This document shows positions 43,994-55,100 of a DNA stretch of 64,000 nt, piece after piece. The translations under genes were made by a program, and so were the position numbers. The notes beneath the pieces are model-generated. The model was not told the origin of the DNA. It searched no databases and saw nothing but the letters and a program-made list of their open reading frames with translations. This DNA is from Maribacter halichondriae (GTDB taxonomy: Bacteria > Bacteroidota > Bacteroidia > Flavobacteriales > Flavobacteriaceae). Positions within the stretch are counted from its first letter, which is position 1, and the number at the start of each line of letters is the position of its first letter. The DNA lies in the NCBI RefSeq assembly GCF_027474825.1, contig NZ_CP107030.1, forward strand, positions 3,600,001-3,664,000. The letters are read 5' to 3'.

Positions 43994-45175
43994 TTATTGC
44001 TTGAATTCCGTTAAAACTGATACTATAGTGGCACACCCTTTTTCGATTTCGGCAATGGATATGGTCAGTGGCGGCGATATGCGCACTGCTCTTGGTTCAA
44101 AAAGCAACCAGAATAAGATGAGTCCTTTTTTGGCACAGGTAAGTATCAAGTGATCCGTAATTTCTTTATTCTCAAGAATAAGGGCCAGCATTAGGCCCTT
44201 ACCTCGAATTTCTTTTATGGCCGCATGCTTTAATAGTCTGCGGAATAATTTCTCTTTTTCAAGTGCATCTTTCATCAAAGCACTTTGGGTAATTTCTTTC
44301 AAAGTGGCAAAAGCAGCGGCCGCTATCACCGGATTCCCCCCAAAAGTAGTGATATGACCCAATTTGGGATGATCTTGTAAAGTCTTCATCATCTCTTGGG
44401 AAGCCGTAAAGGCTCCGACGGGGAGTCCCGAAGCCATTCCTTTACCCATCACCAAGATGTCAGGTACACAATCAAAGTGCTCAAAAGCGAATAATTTTCC
44501 GGTACGGCCGAAACCTGGTTGAATTTCGTCAAGGATCAATAAAGCTCTGACTTCGGTACAACGTTGTCGAACTTTTTTGAGGTATCCGTTTTTGGGTTCG
44601 ATAAAACCTGCACCGCCTTGAATGGTTTCCAATACTACAGCCGCAGTTTTTTCGGTTATGTTTTGAAGGTCTTCCTCTTCGTTGAATCGAATGAATGAAA
44701 TGTCGGTAAGCAGTGGTCGAAACGCGCTTTTTCGGGCCTCATAGCCCATGATACTCAAACTCCCCATTGTGTTTCCGTGGTAGGCTTTATGTGCCGCAAT
44801 GATTTCGGTTCTTCCGGTAAATCGACGTGCGAGTTTCATGGCACCTTCGATAGCCTCCGTTCCTGAATTTACCAGATATGTGGATTCCAGAGGGGCGGGT
44901 AGGAGCGAAGCCAGAAGTTTGGTGTATTCCACCGCGGGTTTTTGAACGAATTCTCCGTACACCATCACGTGCATATACGATTCGGTCTGCTCTTGTACGG
45001 CGGCCACAACTTTAGGATGACAGTGTCCCAAACTACAGGCGGACACGCCCGCTACAAAATCTAAATGGGCCTTGCCATCGGTGTCATAGATATAGCTTCC
45101 TTGGGCATGTGAAATTTCCATGGCCAAGGGATGCGGTGTAGTCTGTGCCTGATATTTGAGGAAATCTTTTTTCAT
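43994..45175 (-). CDS. Class III aminotransferase (acetylornithine/ornithine-type)
   Basis: This is a PLP enzyme of 393 residues. [23 protein letters not shown] is at the N-terminus, [20 protein letters not shown] precedes the cofactor lysine in [20 protein letters not shown], and [15 protein letters not shown] follows. It resembles aspartate-aminotransferase-family class III enzymes near ostA in flavobacteria. The amino donor cannot be told from sequence; it is distinct from RocD elsewhere in the window (no Cys-rich insert). It lies 47 bp downstream of the OstA-like gene. Confidence 0.85.
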   Translation of the reverse strand: MKKDFLKYQAQTTPHPLAMEISHAQGSYIYDTDGKAHLDFVAGVSACSLGHCHPKVVAAVQEQTESYMHVMVYGEFVQKPAVEYTKLLASLLPAPLESTYLVNSGTEAIEGAMKLARRFTGRTEIIAAHKAYHGNTMGSLSIMGYEARKSAFRPLLTDISFIRFNEEEDLQNITEKTAAVVLETIQGGAGFIEPKNGYLKKVRQRCTEVRALLILDEIQPGFGRTGKLFAFEHFDCVPDILVMGKGMASGLPVGAFTASQEMMKTLQDHPKLGHITTFGGNPVIAAAAFATLKEITQSALMKDALEKEKLFRRLLKHAAIKEIRGKGLMLALILENKEITDHLILTCAKKGLILFWLLFEPRAVRISPPLTISIAEIEKGCATIVSVLTEFKQ

Positions 45176-45222
45176 CTTTGTCTTGCCAGCCCCGCCAGGT
45201 TTAAAAACCGGACAGGTCTATG

Positions 45223-46971
45223 TTAATCCCCTGAATTTGAAGTAACTTTTTTCGATTTTGGCTTTTCGACGGGTTTTCTCGCTTTTGAATTTGCATCTTC
45301 TTCCTCTTTGGGAGGTTTGGGAATTTTGTTTATTGGGTCACTGGCATTTATGCCACGCTCTTCTTCCTCGGCATCGATATCTATAGGGTTGTCTATGCCT
45401 CGAATGATTACGAGTTCGATGTTGTTATCATCTTCATCAAAAATTTCATCCTTGGTCATGATGCGTTCATCGCCGCGCCAGATAAAGCCTTGAAGCTTAC
45501 GGTCGCTTTCAAGAAATTCAGTTTCGGGATAAATATCACCATCAGGCTCCTTGATGAAGGTGAGATCTTCTACATCGTCGTTGGCGAACGTAATCCGAAT
45601 GGCGCTACATTTGGTTTTGTTGATACCAATAAGTTCCTGATCGTCGTTGTACATATAATAGATAACCTCTGTATTCTGTACTAAATCGATGATTTTCAAT
45701 TCGTTTTCGATAAATTTTCCGAAGAGATTGATGCCTTTTGCCTGATTGTAACCCGTTTTACTGATGCTATCGAGAGATACCACGAAGGCATTTTCGAGCA
45801 CTTTCAATGAATCAAGTTTTTCAGTCTTAGTGTCGCTTAATATATGGATGCTATCGCCGGTCATTTGGTTTACACCGTTCCATAGTACCGGGTTTTTGAT
45901 CAACTGCGTTAGACCTGTACTTTGCTGAAAATGAATGGAGTCGCATTTGCCGCTCATATCGGTCTTGTACAATTTAGCGTTTCTAAAGGCTCGCAAGATT
46001 CGGTTATCCGGTTTGCCTGTAAGCATTAAAGTATCGCCGTGCATATACAATGAATCTTGTTCCACAAGACTTATCGAAACCGCTCGTTTGGTCGCGAAGA
46101 CCGAATCTTTGGCCTTATGGACTTCGGCATAATGGGCCCTGATGACCCCTTGATTGATGGTATCCGTCACCGTGATATTGTTCGTTGCCGAGGCAAATTC
46201 GGTGGTTTTGTCGAAGTATACACTGTCTCCTTCAATGATACGGTTGTTGTAATCGATGCGGGTGTTCTTGATGCCATAACCGCTTTCTATCTTGGTATCG
46301 TAAAAACCACGCTCACAATACATTTTATAGGTTTCCCCCGTAATGGTTGAGGGTCCGTACATGTACGCATTTTTAGAGGTGGTGTAATAATCAAGTTGTT
46401 CGGAATCAAGAATATATTGGGGATTGTCGATATGAACGCTGTCTAAAAACTGTAGTTTTTTCAATTCCATAAAATACCGACCTATTTCACTGGTCAAGGT
46501 ATTCGCCGAATCGACTACGGTACCAAAATCTTGGTAGTAGGCCTGTTGATTTTCCCGGTCCCAGCGTAAGGTATCCGTCTGAAGGGTCATGCTCGTATTG
46601 GTTAACATGACATTGTCATAGGCTTTGGCAAGTTTTAGGTTTCCATCGTAATTGGCCTTACCACTGGTCATCGTCACCGAATCACCCTGTTGAACGCGAA
46701 CGTTGCCAACGGCTCGTAACCGGTTCTCTTTTTGATAGTGAATGGCATAGTCACACCACAGGTCCGCACCCTCATGCTCAAATTGCACTTGTTTCTCATC
46801 TTTGCTGAAAATAAAAGCCCCGGGAAAATTTGCCTCATCTTTCGTGAAATTAGCGCCATAGACAATGTTTATCTGTTTTGTCTCCGCTGTATCAATCGTT
46901 TGAGACTCTTCATTCTGTGCAAAACAACCTAATGAAATAAGAAGAAATAAGAAGAAATACGTGAACCGCAC
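45223..46971 (-). CDS. OstA-like protein (LptA/OstA domain)
   Basis: The open frame extends to 47049, but a GTG at 46971 opens directly into a signal peptide (RFTYFFLFLLISLGCFAQ), so I prefer it, giving ~582 residues. Residues ~30-330 contain repeated OstA/LptA strand pairs (VRVQQGDSVTMTSGKANYDG; DNVMLTNTSMTLQTDTLRWD; SYGPSTITG-like turns). This beta-jellyroll bridges lipopolysaccharide across the periplasm. The C-terminal tail is charged (PPKEEEDANSKARKPVEKPK). Expected role: LPS transport to the outer membrane. Confidence 0.85.
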   Translation of the reverse strand: MRFTYFFLFLLISLGCFAQNEESQTIDTAETKQINIVYGANFTKDEANFPGAFIFSKDEKQVQFEHEGADLWCDYAIHYQKENRLRAVGNVRVQQGDSVTMTSGKANYDGNLKLAKAYDNVMLTNTSMTLQTDTLRWDRENQQAYYQDFGTVVDSANTLTSEIGRYFMELKKLQFLDSVHIDNPQYILDSEQLDYYTTSKNAYMYGPSTITGETYKMYCERGFYDTKIESGYGIKNTRIDYNNRIIEGDSVYFDKTTEFASATNNITVTDTINQGVIRAHYAEVHKAKDSVFATKRAVSISLVEQDSLYMHGDTLMLTGKPDNRILRAFRNAKLYKTDMSGKCDSIHFQQSTGLTQLIKNPVLWNGVNQMTGDSIHILSDTKTEKLDSLKVLENAFVVSLDSISKTGYNQAKGINLFGKFIENELKIIDLVQNTEVIYYMYNDDQELIGINKTKCSAIRITFANDDVEDLTFIKEPDGDIYPETEFLESDRKLQGFIWRGDERIMTKDEIFDEDDNNIELVIIRGIDNPIDIDAEEEERGINASDPINKIPKPPKEEEDANSKARKPVEKPKSKKVTSNSGD

Positions 46972-47128
46972 CTGTTTTATTTTGCCCAAAAATAGGATAT
47001 TTTGCCCAAGGGAATAAAAAGATTGGCATAGATTTAGGAAGTGCGACATACGGAAGTTTTAAACACTTTTTAAAGCGTACCGGTTTCTAAGTAAATGAAT
47101 CGCCACGATTTGTTCAGGGGAATAAAGC

Positions 47129-47164
47129 AAAGGCCCTAAAGAAGTATTCTTCTTTAGGGCCTTT
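47129..47164 (-). terminator. Terminator-like hairpin after the oxidoreductase operon
   Basis: Perfect 16-bp arms (AAAGGCCCTAAAGAAG at 47129-47144 and its complement at 47149-47164) with a 4-base loop lie just after the stop at 47193 on minus. The T tract is short, so it may be a terminator or 3'-end stabiliser. Confidence 0.75.
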
Positions 47165-47192
47165 ACAACTTCAACAGTATTGGTTATTCTTT

Positions 47193-48634
47193 CTAAAACT
47201 CCCGATAAGGTGATTCTAAATATTGATTCGCTTCGTCTTCCGAGAATTTGGCGGCAGTACTGTCCCAATGCAAGGTTTGATTTGGGAAACGGCCCGCTAT
47301 CACGCCTAACAAAATGGTTTCGGTCAATCTCGAGGCATACGAAAATGGAGCGCTGCATTCATCATGGCCCAAACAGGCATCAACGAACTGGTGGTAATGT
47401 TTTACTCCTTCCGTGGCATAGTCACGAATCGGTTCACCCATATTATGGGTTTTTCCTACCAAGGCAATTTCCGAAGCGATGTCTACATACTTTCCATCGA
47501 CAATTTTGCGAGGTAATTCCATGAAATGCGGTAGCAGCAACCGACCTTGATCACCAATGAACATGGCGCCTTGATCTGGTAGCGTGCTCCCATCTGTCGC
47601 CTTAGTTTCAAGTGACATTTTTTCCGCTACGGTCGCTTCCTTCTTTTTTGAAGACTTTTCTTTTTGGACTTTTTGTTTTCTGCACCGGGCAGTTGCAAAT
47701 CTTCATGCATTTCTGGAGCGCCCAGACCATCGTACCATACCCATTTTAAAGTTTCGGCCGTGTGCTTGGTTCCCGGAAACTCATAGGTTACCACATTATT
47801 TTCTGGAAATCCGAATCCGGTTGGTTTTCGGCATTCGTTTTTTATCGTTCTCGGAACATCAAGTTCCAAAGCGTTATAAGGCGTATCAAAAATGTGTACC
47901 CCCATATCGCCCAAAGTACCACAACCATAGTCCATTAGCTTTCGCCAATTACCAGGATGGTATACTCCTTCTTTATAGGGCCGTTCCGCAGAGGTTCCCA
48001 GCCATAGGTTCCAATCCAAGGTTGCAGGTACGGGGTCGCTTCCTTCTGGTGCGGCACCATCATATCCCCAATTCTTTGGCGACCAAGCTCTTACGGTATG
48101 GACTTTGCCGATGATACCCGACTGGATCAAAAGTGTTGCCAATTTATAGTCATAAAAGGAATGTACCTGAATTCCCATTTGGGTCACCAGGTTTTTTTCT
48201 TTCGCCAGTTTGTTCATCGCCCTAGCTTCTGAAACATGATGGGTCAATGGTTTCTGACAATAAACAGGTTTGTTCATTTGCATAGCCATCATCGAAGCCG
48301 GGGCATGTGTATGATCGGGAGTTGAGACGATCACTGCGTCGATTTCCCCGCCCATTTCCTGTAACATCACACGGTAATCTGTAAATATCCTCGCCTTGGG
48401 GTGCAACTTTTTGGCAGCCGCCAAATTATTGCCGTCGACATCGCATAATGCGGTTACATCCACTAATTTGTGGGACGAAATGGCCTCCAAATCAGCGCCA
48501 CCCATGTTTCCTACCCCGATATGCGCTGTTCGTAAACGGTTATGGGGCCTACTTTTACCCATAACGATAGATGGAGCCAACGCTACGCCTACAGCACCTA
48601 AACTACTTTTCTTTAAAAAATCCCTTTTATTCAT
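47193..48634 (-). CDS. Gfo/Idh/MocA family oxidoreductase, Tat-type signal (one frameshift)
   Basis: Two frames join when one T is added at 47656-47659, giving ~480 residues. The N-terminus MNKRDFLKKSSLGAVGVALAP is a twin-arginine-like export signal with KR in place of RR. The NAD(P)-binding glycines are in AHIGVGNMGGADLE, followed by the family motif YCQKPLTHH (EKP-like, with Q for E). DYGCGTLGDMGVHIFDT supplies further conserved residues. Such enzymes oxidise or reduce sugars, often via 3-keto intermediates. It is last in a five-gene minus-strand block with DUF1080 proteins, whose relatives hydrolyse 3-keto-glycosides. Confidence 0.85.
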
Positions 48635-48650
48635 TTTCGAGTGCTTTAGT

Positions 48651-49446
48651 TTAAAGTTTCTTGATCTTTATATTTCTGAACCAGATTGGGCTGGCATGAT
48701 CTTGCAGGCCGATATAGCCGGTTCTGAACTTGCCATAGTCTTCGGCATTTTTCCATTTGTCGGAATTCTTTTTTCATACCAGGCATCATCCCAGGGCACA
48801 AAAGAAAGTAACAATCTTCCATTGAGCCAGTGCTCGACTTTTTCAGGAGTAAATACGATTTTGGAGGAGTTCCATTCTCCAATCGGATTCAAAATCTTAT
48901 TGTCCGCATTTGCAGGATGCATGGCATAATCCGAACCTGTTTGTTGTAATGGTTTTAATTCTTCCGGTTTATCCGTATAGCCCAGACTCGTATTATAAGC
49001 GGTCAGATCGTGCATTTTTGCGTAACCTAAATCATCTATCAATTGATACTCGGGCGACACTTCTGGAGGACTGTCATATCCTTCCTTCAAATGATAAAAA
49101 ATTCCGCTATTTCCGCCTTCGGGAAGTTTCCATTCCAGATACAGTTCGAAGTTGTCGAATTCCTCGGCGGCGTAAATGATATCTTTTCCTCCTTCGTAGT
49201 CTTGTTCAAGCCCCAATTCGGTTTTAAAGGTTAGGGTATTATCTTCGATAACCCATCCCGGAGGCATAGTTTTTCCGTTATAACCGCGCCACCCATCCAT
49301 ACTGGTACCATCGAAAAGATGGACCCAATCATCGGTCTTTGTTTCCGTTGTGGTTTCCGCTACTTCTTCGGACTTCTCTTCTTTTTTTCCGTCTTGCACG
49401 AATAGATAAAAAGGATTACCGTTACAATTGAAATATACTTCTTCAT
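48651..49446 (-). CDS. DUF1080 lipoprotein (two frameshifts)
   Basis: The middle frame 48668-49399 lacks both proper ends. One base added at 49382-49388 joins it to MKKYISIVTVILFIYSC, a lipoprotein signal starting at 49446. One base added at 48769-48774 restores a family-like C-terminus ending in W-F-R-N-I-K-I-K-K-L at 48651. The corrected length is ~265 residues. Core DUF1080 motifs: WVHLFDGTSMDGWRGYNG, ELYLEWKLPEGGNSGIFYHL, LIDDLGY. It may bind or hydrolyse 3-keto sugars together with the adjacent oxidoreductases. Confidence 0.85.
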
Positions 49447-49466
49447 TCGTCTTGAAATTTTGATAG

Positions 49467-50867
49467 TTAACTTATGATATCGAGTGGTTTTGTATTTTTC
49501 CAGTTGCCCCTAGTGAAATCGGGGAAAGCTTGAGGCATACCACCGTTCGCCACTGAATGCTCGCTCAACGGACTTACGGCACTCCAATAACAGCCCTCAT
49601 ACACGTTTTGATCTAACGGAAGCCCTTGTTGCAGGCATTCCACGATACGATACATCATGAGTCCGTCCATACCGCCATGACCGCTTCCCTTGGCCGCTTC
49701 GTTCAATCTTTTGTAAAGTGGGTGGTCATATTTCTCATAGATCGACGCCAACTGTTCACCTTCGGCCCATTGGTGATGATTTTCGGTAACCCCTTCGATA
49801 CCGCCTTCCAAAGCTACACGGGTCGGGAAACCGGCTAGTATTCCCTTGGTGCCTTGAATCATGTTATGTCGAGTATAAGGTCTTGGACTGGTCTCATCCC
49901 ATTGCACCATAATCGTTCGGCCCAAATTTGTTTTGATGATAGAGGTGCTCAAGTCGCCTCCCTTGAAATCGAGTTGGTTCCATTTATGATCTGCCGGATA
50001 GGTTTTTTCGGCATATAGCTTTCTACCACGTGCTGGAGTGGAGTAGGATACCAAACTTCCAAAATTATCCTCGGTACGAGCCAAATTCATGTATTGGGCG
50101 ACCGGCCCAAGACCATGAGTGGGGTAGAGATTACCATTTCTATTGGCGTAGTGATAGGTCCGCCAAGATCCCGTACCGCGTTCTTGCTCCTCCATTTGAC
50201 CTCGAAGTTCATGAATATAGGCTGCCTCGGCATGTAAAGCTTCTCCGATTACTCCTAATCGACACATATTCAAGTACATCAGCTCTTCGCGCGCGTAGTT
50301 CACATTTTCCATCATCATACAATGTTTTCCTGTCGCTTCTGAGGTATCGACGATATCCCACATTTCTTCAATGGTCAGCCCGATAGGGACTTCTACAAAG
50401 GCATGCGCACCATTTTTCATGGCCTCGATGACCATGGGTGCATGATTTTTCCAGTTTGTCACTACGAATACTACATCGGGTTTAACTTCCGTGAGCATCG
50501 TTTTCCATTTGTCCTCTTCGCCGAAGTAGAGTTTAATATCTTGATGCCTTTTGTCGGCTGCCCCGATTTTTTTTGCTTCTTCGCCCCATTTTTTTGCTAA
50601 ATCCTCATAGAGGTCACAAACAGCCACAACTTCGGTGCCGGGCAAATCGGCAAAGAATTTTAAATGTCCCGGCCCTCGTGCTCCAACACCTATAAAAGCG
50701 GCCCTGACGGTCTCTAATTTCGGAGCGGCGAAATCGCCCATATATTGGTGCATGAACGGCCTTTCGGAATAGCGGCCCGAACTGTTGGCAACCATCGGAG
50801 CCATAGATAGGGCGGCACCGGCCAATGTGGTTTTTCTAATAAAATTTCTTCTGTCTAATTTGCTCAT
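49467..50867 (-). CDS. GH109-like Gfo/Idh/MocA enzyme (alpha-N-acetylgalactosaminidase type)
   Basis: This 466-residue protein begins with a twin-arginine signal (LDRRNFIRKTTLAGAALSMA). The Rossmann domain has AAFIGVGARGPGHLKF. The family signature of NAD-dependent GH109 enzymes follows: MMMENVNYAREELMYLNM, AAYIHELRGQM, SWRTYHYANRNGNLYPTHG, GPVAQYMNLAR. GH109 cleaves alpha-GalNAc through NAD-mediated redox chemistry. The NAD is carried with the folded protein by the Tat route. Related sequences have other sugar activities, so the substrate is tentative. It lies 17 bp from the acetylesterase gene. Confidence 0.85.
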   Translation of the reverse strand: MSKLDRRNFIRKTTLAGAALSMAPMVANSSGRYSERPFMHQYMGDFAAPKLETVRAAFIGVGARGPGHLKFFADLPGTEVVAVCDLYEDLAKKWGEEAKKIGAADKRHQDIKLYFGEEDKWKTMLTEVKPDVVFVVTNWKNHAPMVIEAMKNGAHAFVEVPIGLTIEEMWDIVDTSEATGKHCMMMENVNYAREELMYLNMCRLGVIGEALHAEAAYIHELRGQMEEQERGTGSWRTYHYANRNGNLYPTHGLGPVAQYMNLARTEDNFGSLVSYSTPARGRKLYAEKTYPADHKWNQLDFKGGDLSTSIIKTNLGRTIMVQWDETSPRPYTRHNMIQGTKGILAGFPTRVALEGGIEGVTENHHQWAEGEQLASIYEKYDHPLYKRLNEAAKGSGHGGMDGLMMYRIVECLQQGLPLDQNVYEGCYWSAVSPLSEHSVANGGMPQAFPDFTRGNWKNTKPLDIIS

Positions 50868-50884
50868 TGCTTTGTATTTGATTT

Positions 50885-52872
50885 TTATTCGGTTGTAAAG
50901 GATGATGCCGGAAGTTTATCTGAATTAAACAAACTTCCCTCAAGATAATCTTTCCATCCGTAGCGCACATAATGTGGTTTTTTAATCGAAGGGGAAGAAA
51001 CTTCAATTTTTCCGTCTACGATTATCGCTGTGGCGGGTAGGAAGTTTTTATCGGCGGCGGCTATTTCAAATCCCTCCAAATCGGAATCATCAGTTGTCAG
51101 TCCTTCTCCCAAGTTTTCAAATTCGACCACGATTTTATTTTCCTTGGTGGAATGCGATTTGTACAAAGGCCCGGAAGCCACAATATTCTTACCGTAGTCA
51201 TTTGCGAGCGCCAATCTGGCAAGTCGGTCACCCACTTCTTGTTTGTTGCCGGGGTGTATGCTTTCTTTCATCCCGATATCTATGGTTATAGCCATTCCTG
51301 TTTTGGTAGTCTTTAGACTTTTTCGTTGTGCATCGCGAAGGGCAGGAGATAGTCCTCCACCATATTCAAAGGGAGCGATCTGTACAAAATAGAATGAAAA
51401 ATCGCTATTCCATCGTTCGCGCCAATCGTCTATCATTCCGGGGAAAAGTTTTAGGTACTGCTCGTGCCTTCCAACATTGCTTTCGCCCTGATACCAAATC
51501 GCACCTTGTATGGTATACGGAATCAAGGGATGTATCATACCATTAAAAAGTACCGTCGGCGTATTGGCATCTAAGTTAAAAGATTCAATGCCATCGGGAG
51601 GATTGTCCAAGGCATCAGTATTTTTATGGAAGAGTAGAAAATTGAATCCCTGAATACCGGCAATTTGTTTGTACTGCCAGTTCTCATTAATCGGTATGGA
51701 CTCGCCAGAACTATTGGCTGTGAGCGTCACATTTCCTGAAAATCCACCTCCTCCACCGGTATCGATTACACGTATGGCAATAGTATTTTGGCCTTCGACC
51801 AATGACGACTTTGGTATTGTATAAGCTCGTGGTGTGTTCCAACCAAAAGTACTTCCTAGTTTTTTTCCGTTCACAAAAAGAAAATCCATGTCATCGATAC
51901 CCTCGGAAACGACAAAGGTATAATCGGATGAAATTTCATCGAGGTCGAAAGTCTTACGGAACCAGAATATTCCATCATTACTAGTGGTAGAAAGTTTTTC
52001 AACAACGTTCGGCATTTCTGTATTTCCCCACCTCGATGTATCGAAATCCGGTTGGGCGTACCCGTCATCATCAAGTTGCATGGTCTCCCATTCTTCTGGA
52101 GATCGGGGAATCGCTTCCGTAGGAAACTTCGAATACCAATCCTTATAGACGGCAATATTCTCCTCTTTAATCGTTTCCAGTTCTTTGTTGAATTCATCCA
52201 GGGCGACCAATTTTTTTCTGCTCATCCATGATTCAATGGGCGTGCCTCCCCAAGTACTGGATATGATACCTACCGGAACGCCCAGTTCTTTATGTATTTT
52301 TCGGGCAAAAAAATAAGCTGCGGCACTGAACTGACTTGCGGTTTCGGGTGTGGTAACGTTCCATTGTCCGGAGGCTTTTTTTTTGGGGATGGAGCAATCG
52401 CCCGGGTAACATCGAAATAGCGAATATTAGGATGATTGGCTGAGGCTACCTCTTGTTTATAGTTATTCACAGGTTCATTGGGAAGAAATCCCTCGAGCGG
52501 CATTTCCATATTGGATTGTCCGGAAGCCAACCAGACCTCGCCTACGAGAACATCTTTGAGCACCTTACTTTCATTTGCCGTGCCGATAGTTACTTCAAAT
52601 GGTCCCCCAGCTTCGGGCGTCTGGAGCCTTACATTCCAATTTCCTTCAGTATCGGATGTGGTGGTAGTCTCTTTGCCCCAACTTCCCGAAACAGTAATAT
52701 TTTCATTAGGATTTCCAGTTCCCCAAAAAGCCACTTTCTCCTGTTGTTGCAAGACCATATGGTCAGAAAATAATGGGTTTAGGGATAAGCCTTTCCTTTC
52801 AGATTCTTGGCAGGACAAGAAAAGTATCGCAAAAAATGGTATTACGAGACTTAGCGCTACGAGTTTTTTCAT
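50885..52872 (-). CDS. Sialate O-acetylesterase (one frameshift)
   Basis: One T added to the nine-T run 52376-52384 joins two frames into ~662 residues, starting at 52872 (MKKLVALSLVIPFFAILFLSC) with a lipoprotein signal. The SGNH-type catalytic serine is in WLASGQSNMEMPL and a second block in WYQGESNVGRHEQYL. A beta-rich insertion (~270-380) resembles a galactose-binding-like domain. The enzyme removes O-acetyl groups from sialic acids or other acetylated sugars. With GH109 next to it, the block looks aimed at acetylated amino-sugar glycans. Confidence 0.87.
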
Positions 52873-52950
52873 TGGAAGGCCATTAGCTGTACAATTTAAT
52901 AAAATAAAAGAAAAGCTTTCCAAGTTTTTATGGAAACTCACGGAAGAAGT

Positions 52951-53747
52951 CTAGTTTGTTGTGTTTAGGGCCGGCGTTTTGAGTCGCATCAATTCAATAT
53001 TGCGGAATTCTATGGGGTGGCTCTCGGCTTGTAAAGCAATGTACCCTTCATTCAACATTCGTGGAACCCCTTGATCTAAAAGACTTTTTGAAAAGGGGTC
53101 CGTATCATCCAATTGTGGGCGTTCATATTCTAGTACGATTTTCCCGTTTATGCGATGAATGACTTTCTCGTTTTCCCTGACCTCGATTTCAACGGTGACC
53201 CATTGATCATTGTGGTAGGTTTCAGATCTTGAATTGGTACAATGCTCTGTAATGAGTTTCCCGCGCATTTCAATATGGGTGCCTGCGGTACATACGTTTC
53301 CTGTGGGTCGACCCTCAACACCATTACCGCCCAATAGTTGTGCTTCAACGGCTACAAGTAATTTTTGTTCTTTAGAAATGGTATTTGGGGATTGGGAATG
53401 AAACTTAATGCCACTGTTCTTATAGGCCCAGTCGGGCGCTCCGGCAACTTGTTCGCCTACAAAACGATATTCCATCCTAAATTTGTAGTAGGACAATTTT
53501 TCATTAAAAAAATATGCCCGAAAGTATCGTTGAACTGGTCATATTCGTCATAGGAAACGATCAATTTTGCATCTACTACTTGAAAGGTATTTTTGTAGTT
53601 TTCATTTAGTTCGGCCCCCGTAATTTTTACTTGCCAACCGCTGAGGTCTTTTCCATTAAAAATTTGCTCCCACTTTCCAAATTGTTGTTTTTTTGAAGCG
53701 CAGGCCGTCAACACAATAATACTTATGAAGAATGCGATTCTTTTCAT
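52951..53747 (-). CDS. DUF1080 lipoprotein (one frameshift)
   Basis: One base added to the A run 53506-53512 joins two frames into ~265 residues. The signal peptide MKRIAFFISIIVLTAC is a lipoprotein type. DUF1080 features: WEQIFNGKDLSGWQVKITG, GHIFFNEKLSYYKFRMEYRF after correction, APDWAYKNSGIKFHSQ, GTHIEMRGKL. It has VCTAG and HCTNS cysteines that could pair. It is the first gene of the block and a divergent paralogue of the DUF1080 gene at 48.7 kb. Confidence 0.85.
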
Positions 53748-53815
53748 AGTGCAACAAAGTGTTCTGTGACCTTAAAACAGCAGCCCTAATGTGCCTCGCA
53801 GCAAGATAGATTACT

Positions 53816-55087
53816 TTACCTATGAATGGTCTGGGTTCTATCGGGTCCCACCGAGACTATTTTGATCGGGACTTCGAGTTCTTTTTCCAAAAAACTGATA
53901 TAGGCATTTAAAGTTTCAGGTAGCTGGTCAGGAGAGGTCATCTTGGTAAGATCTTGTTTCCATCCTTCCATTTCAGTATAGATTGGCGTAACGTTCTCAG
54001 CCTCTATGTTATAAGGTAAATGCGTAATTTTTTCTCCCTTGTAGTTATAGGCTGTACAGACCTTTAATTTTTTGAATCCGCTAAGTACATCGCCCTTCAT
54101 CATCATCAGCTCGGTGACCCCATTGATTTGAACTGCATATTTTAAAGCAACAAGATCTAGCCAGCCACATCGTCTGGGCCGACCTGTGGTAGCACCGAAT
54201 TCATTGCCAACACGGCCCATAGTTTCACCGTCTTTATCAAAAAGTTCTGTTGGGAACGGACCGCTACCAACCCTAGTGGTATAGGCCTTGAAGATTCCTT
54301 TTACATCCCCAATTTGATTTGGCGCCACTCCCAAACCGGTGCAGGCTCCTGCTGCAGTGGTATTACTTGAGGTAACATAGGGGTAGGTGCCGAAATCGAT
54401 ATCTAACAAAGAGCCTTGTGCGCCTTCCGCCAATATTTTTTTTCCATCTTTTTGAGCCTGATATAAATATTCTTCGCTATCGATAAAGGTCAACTTTTTC
54501 AAAGCTTCTACGGCATTGCAAAAATCGGTTTCGAGTTCCTTTAAATTATATTGGATATCAACATTGTAAAAGGCAATCATCGCCTCATGTTTATCGGCCA
54601 AAGCACGGTATTTTTCTTTCCAGTTGTCAAGCTCAAGATCACCGACACGCATTCCGTTTCTTCCTGTTTTGTCCATGTAGGTAGGACCAATTCCTTTTAA
54701 TGTAGAACCTATTTTTGCTTTTCCCTTTGATGCTTCGGAGGCGGCATCCAACAAGCGATGAGTGGGTAGAATAAGGTGGGCCTTTCTAGAAATCAACAAT
54801 TTCGATTTGAAATCGATGTTGAACTTGTTAAGGTTGTCCAATTCTTTTTTAAAGATAACAGGATCGATGACGACTCCGTTACCCACGATATTCATGGCAT
54901 TTTTGTGAAATATTCCTGATGGTATGGTGTGCAGTACATGTTTTATTCCATCGAATTCCAACGTGTGGCCGGCATTTGGACCGCCTTGGAAACGAGCTAT
55001 GATATCATAGTCTTTTGTTAATACATCAACGATTTTTCCTTTTCCCTCGTCACCCCATTGTAGGCCCAACAATAAATCTACTGCCAT
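53816..55087 (-). CDS. purA: Adenylosuccinate synthase
   Basis: This 423-residue enzyme joins IMP and aspartate using GTP, the first step from IMP to AMP. GLQWGDEGKGKIVDVL is the P-loop-like GTP site. GGPNAGHTLEFDG, GPTYMDKTGRNGMRVGD, EGAQGSLLDIDFGTYPYVTSS and TTGRPRRCGWLDLVAL are invariant blocks. It lies 13 bp after the Fur-family gene and is probably co-transcribed with it. Confidence 0.95.
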   Translation of the reverse strand: MAVDLLLGLQWGDEGKGKIVDVLTKDYDIIARFQGGPNAGHTLEFDGIKHVLHTIPSGIFHKNAMNIVGNGVVIDPVIFKKELDNLNKFNIDFKSKLLISRKAHLILPTHRLLDAASEASKGKAKIGSTLKGIGPTYMDKTGRNGMRVGDLELDNWKEKYRALADKHEAMIAFYNVDIQYNLKELETDFCNAVEALKKLTFIDSEEYLYQAQKDGKKILAEGAQGSLLDIDFGTYPYVTSSNTTAAGACTGLGVAPNQIGDVKGIFKAYTTRVGSGPFPTELFDKDGETMGRVGNEFGATTGRPRRCGWLDLVALKYAVQINGVTELMMMKGDVLSGFKKLKVCTAYNYKGEKITHLPYNIEAENVTPIYTEMEGWKQDLTKMTSPDQLPETLNAYISFLEKELEVPIKIVSVGPDRTQTIHR

Positions 55088-55100
55088 CTATATTTTCCGG

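Noticed and set aside
47584..48114. Plus-strand frames opposite the oxidoreductase, also around 50030 and 52478
   Set aside because: Each is antisense to a well-supported enzyme gene and shows no conserved motifs.
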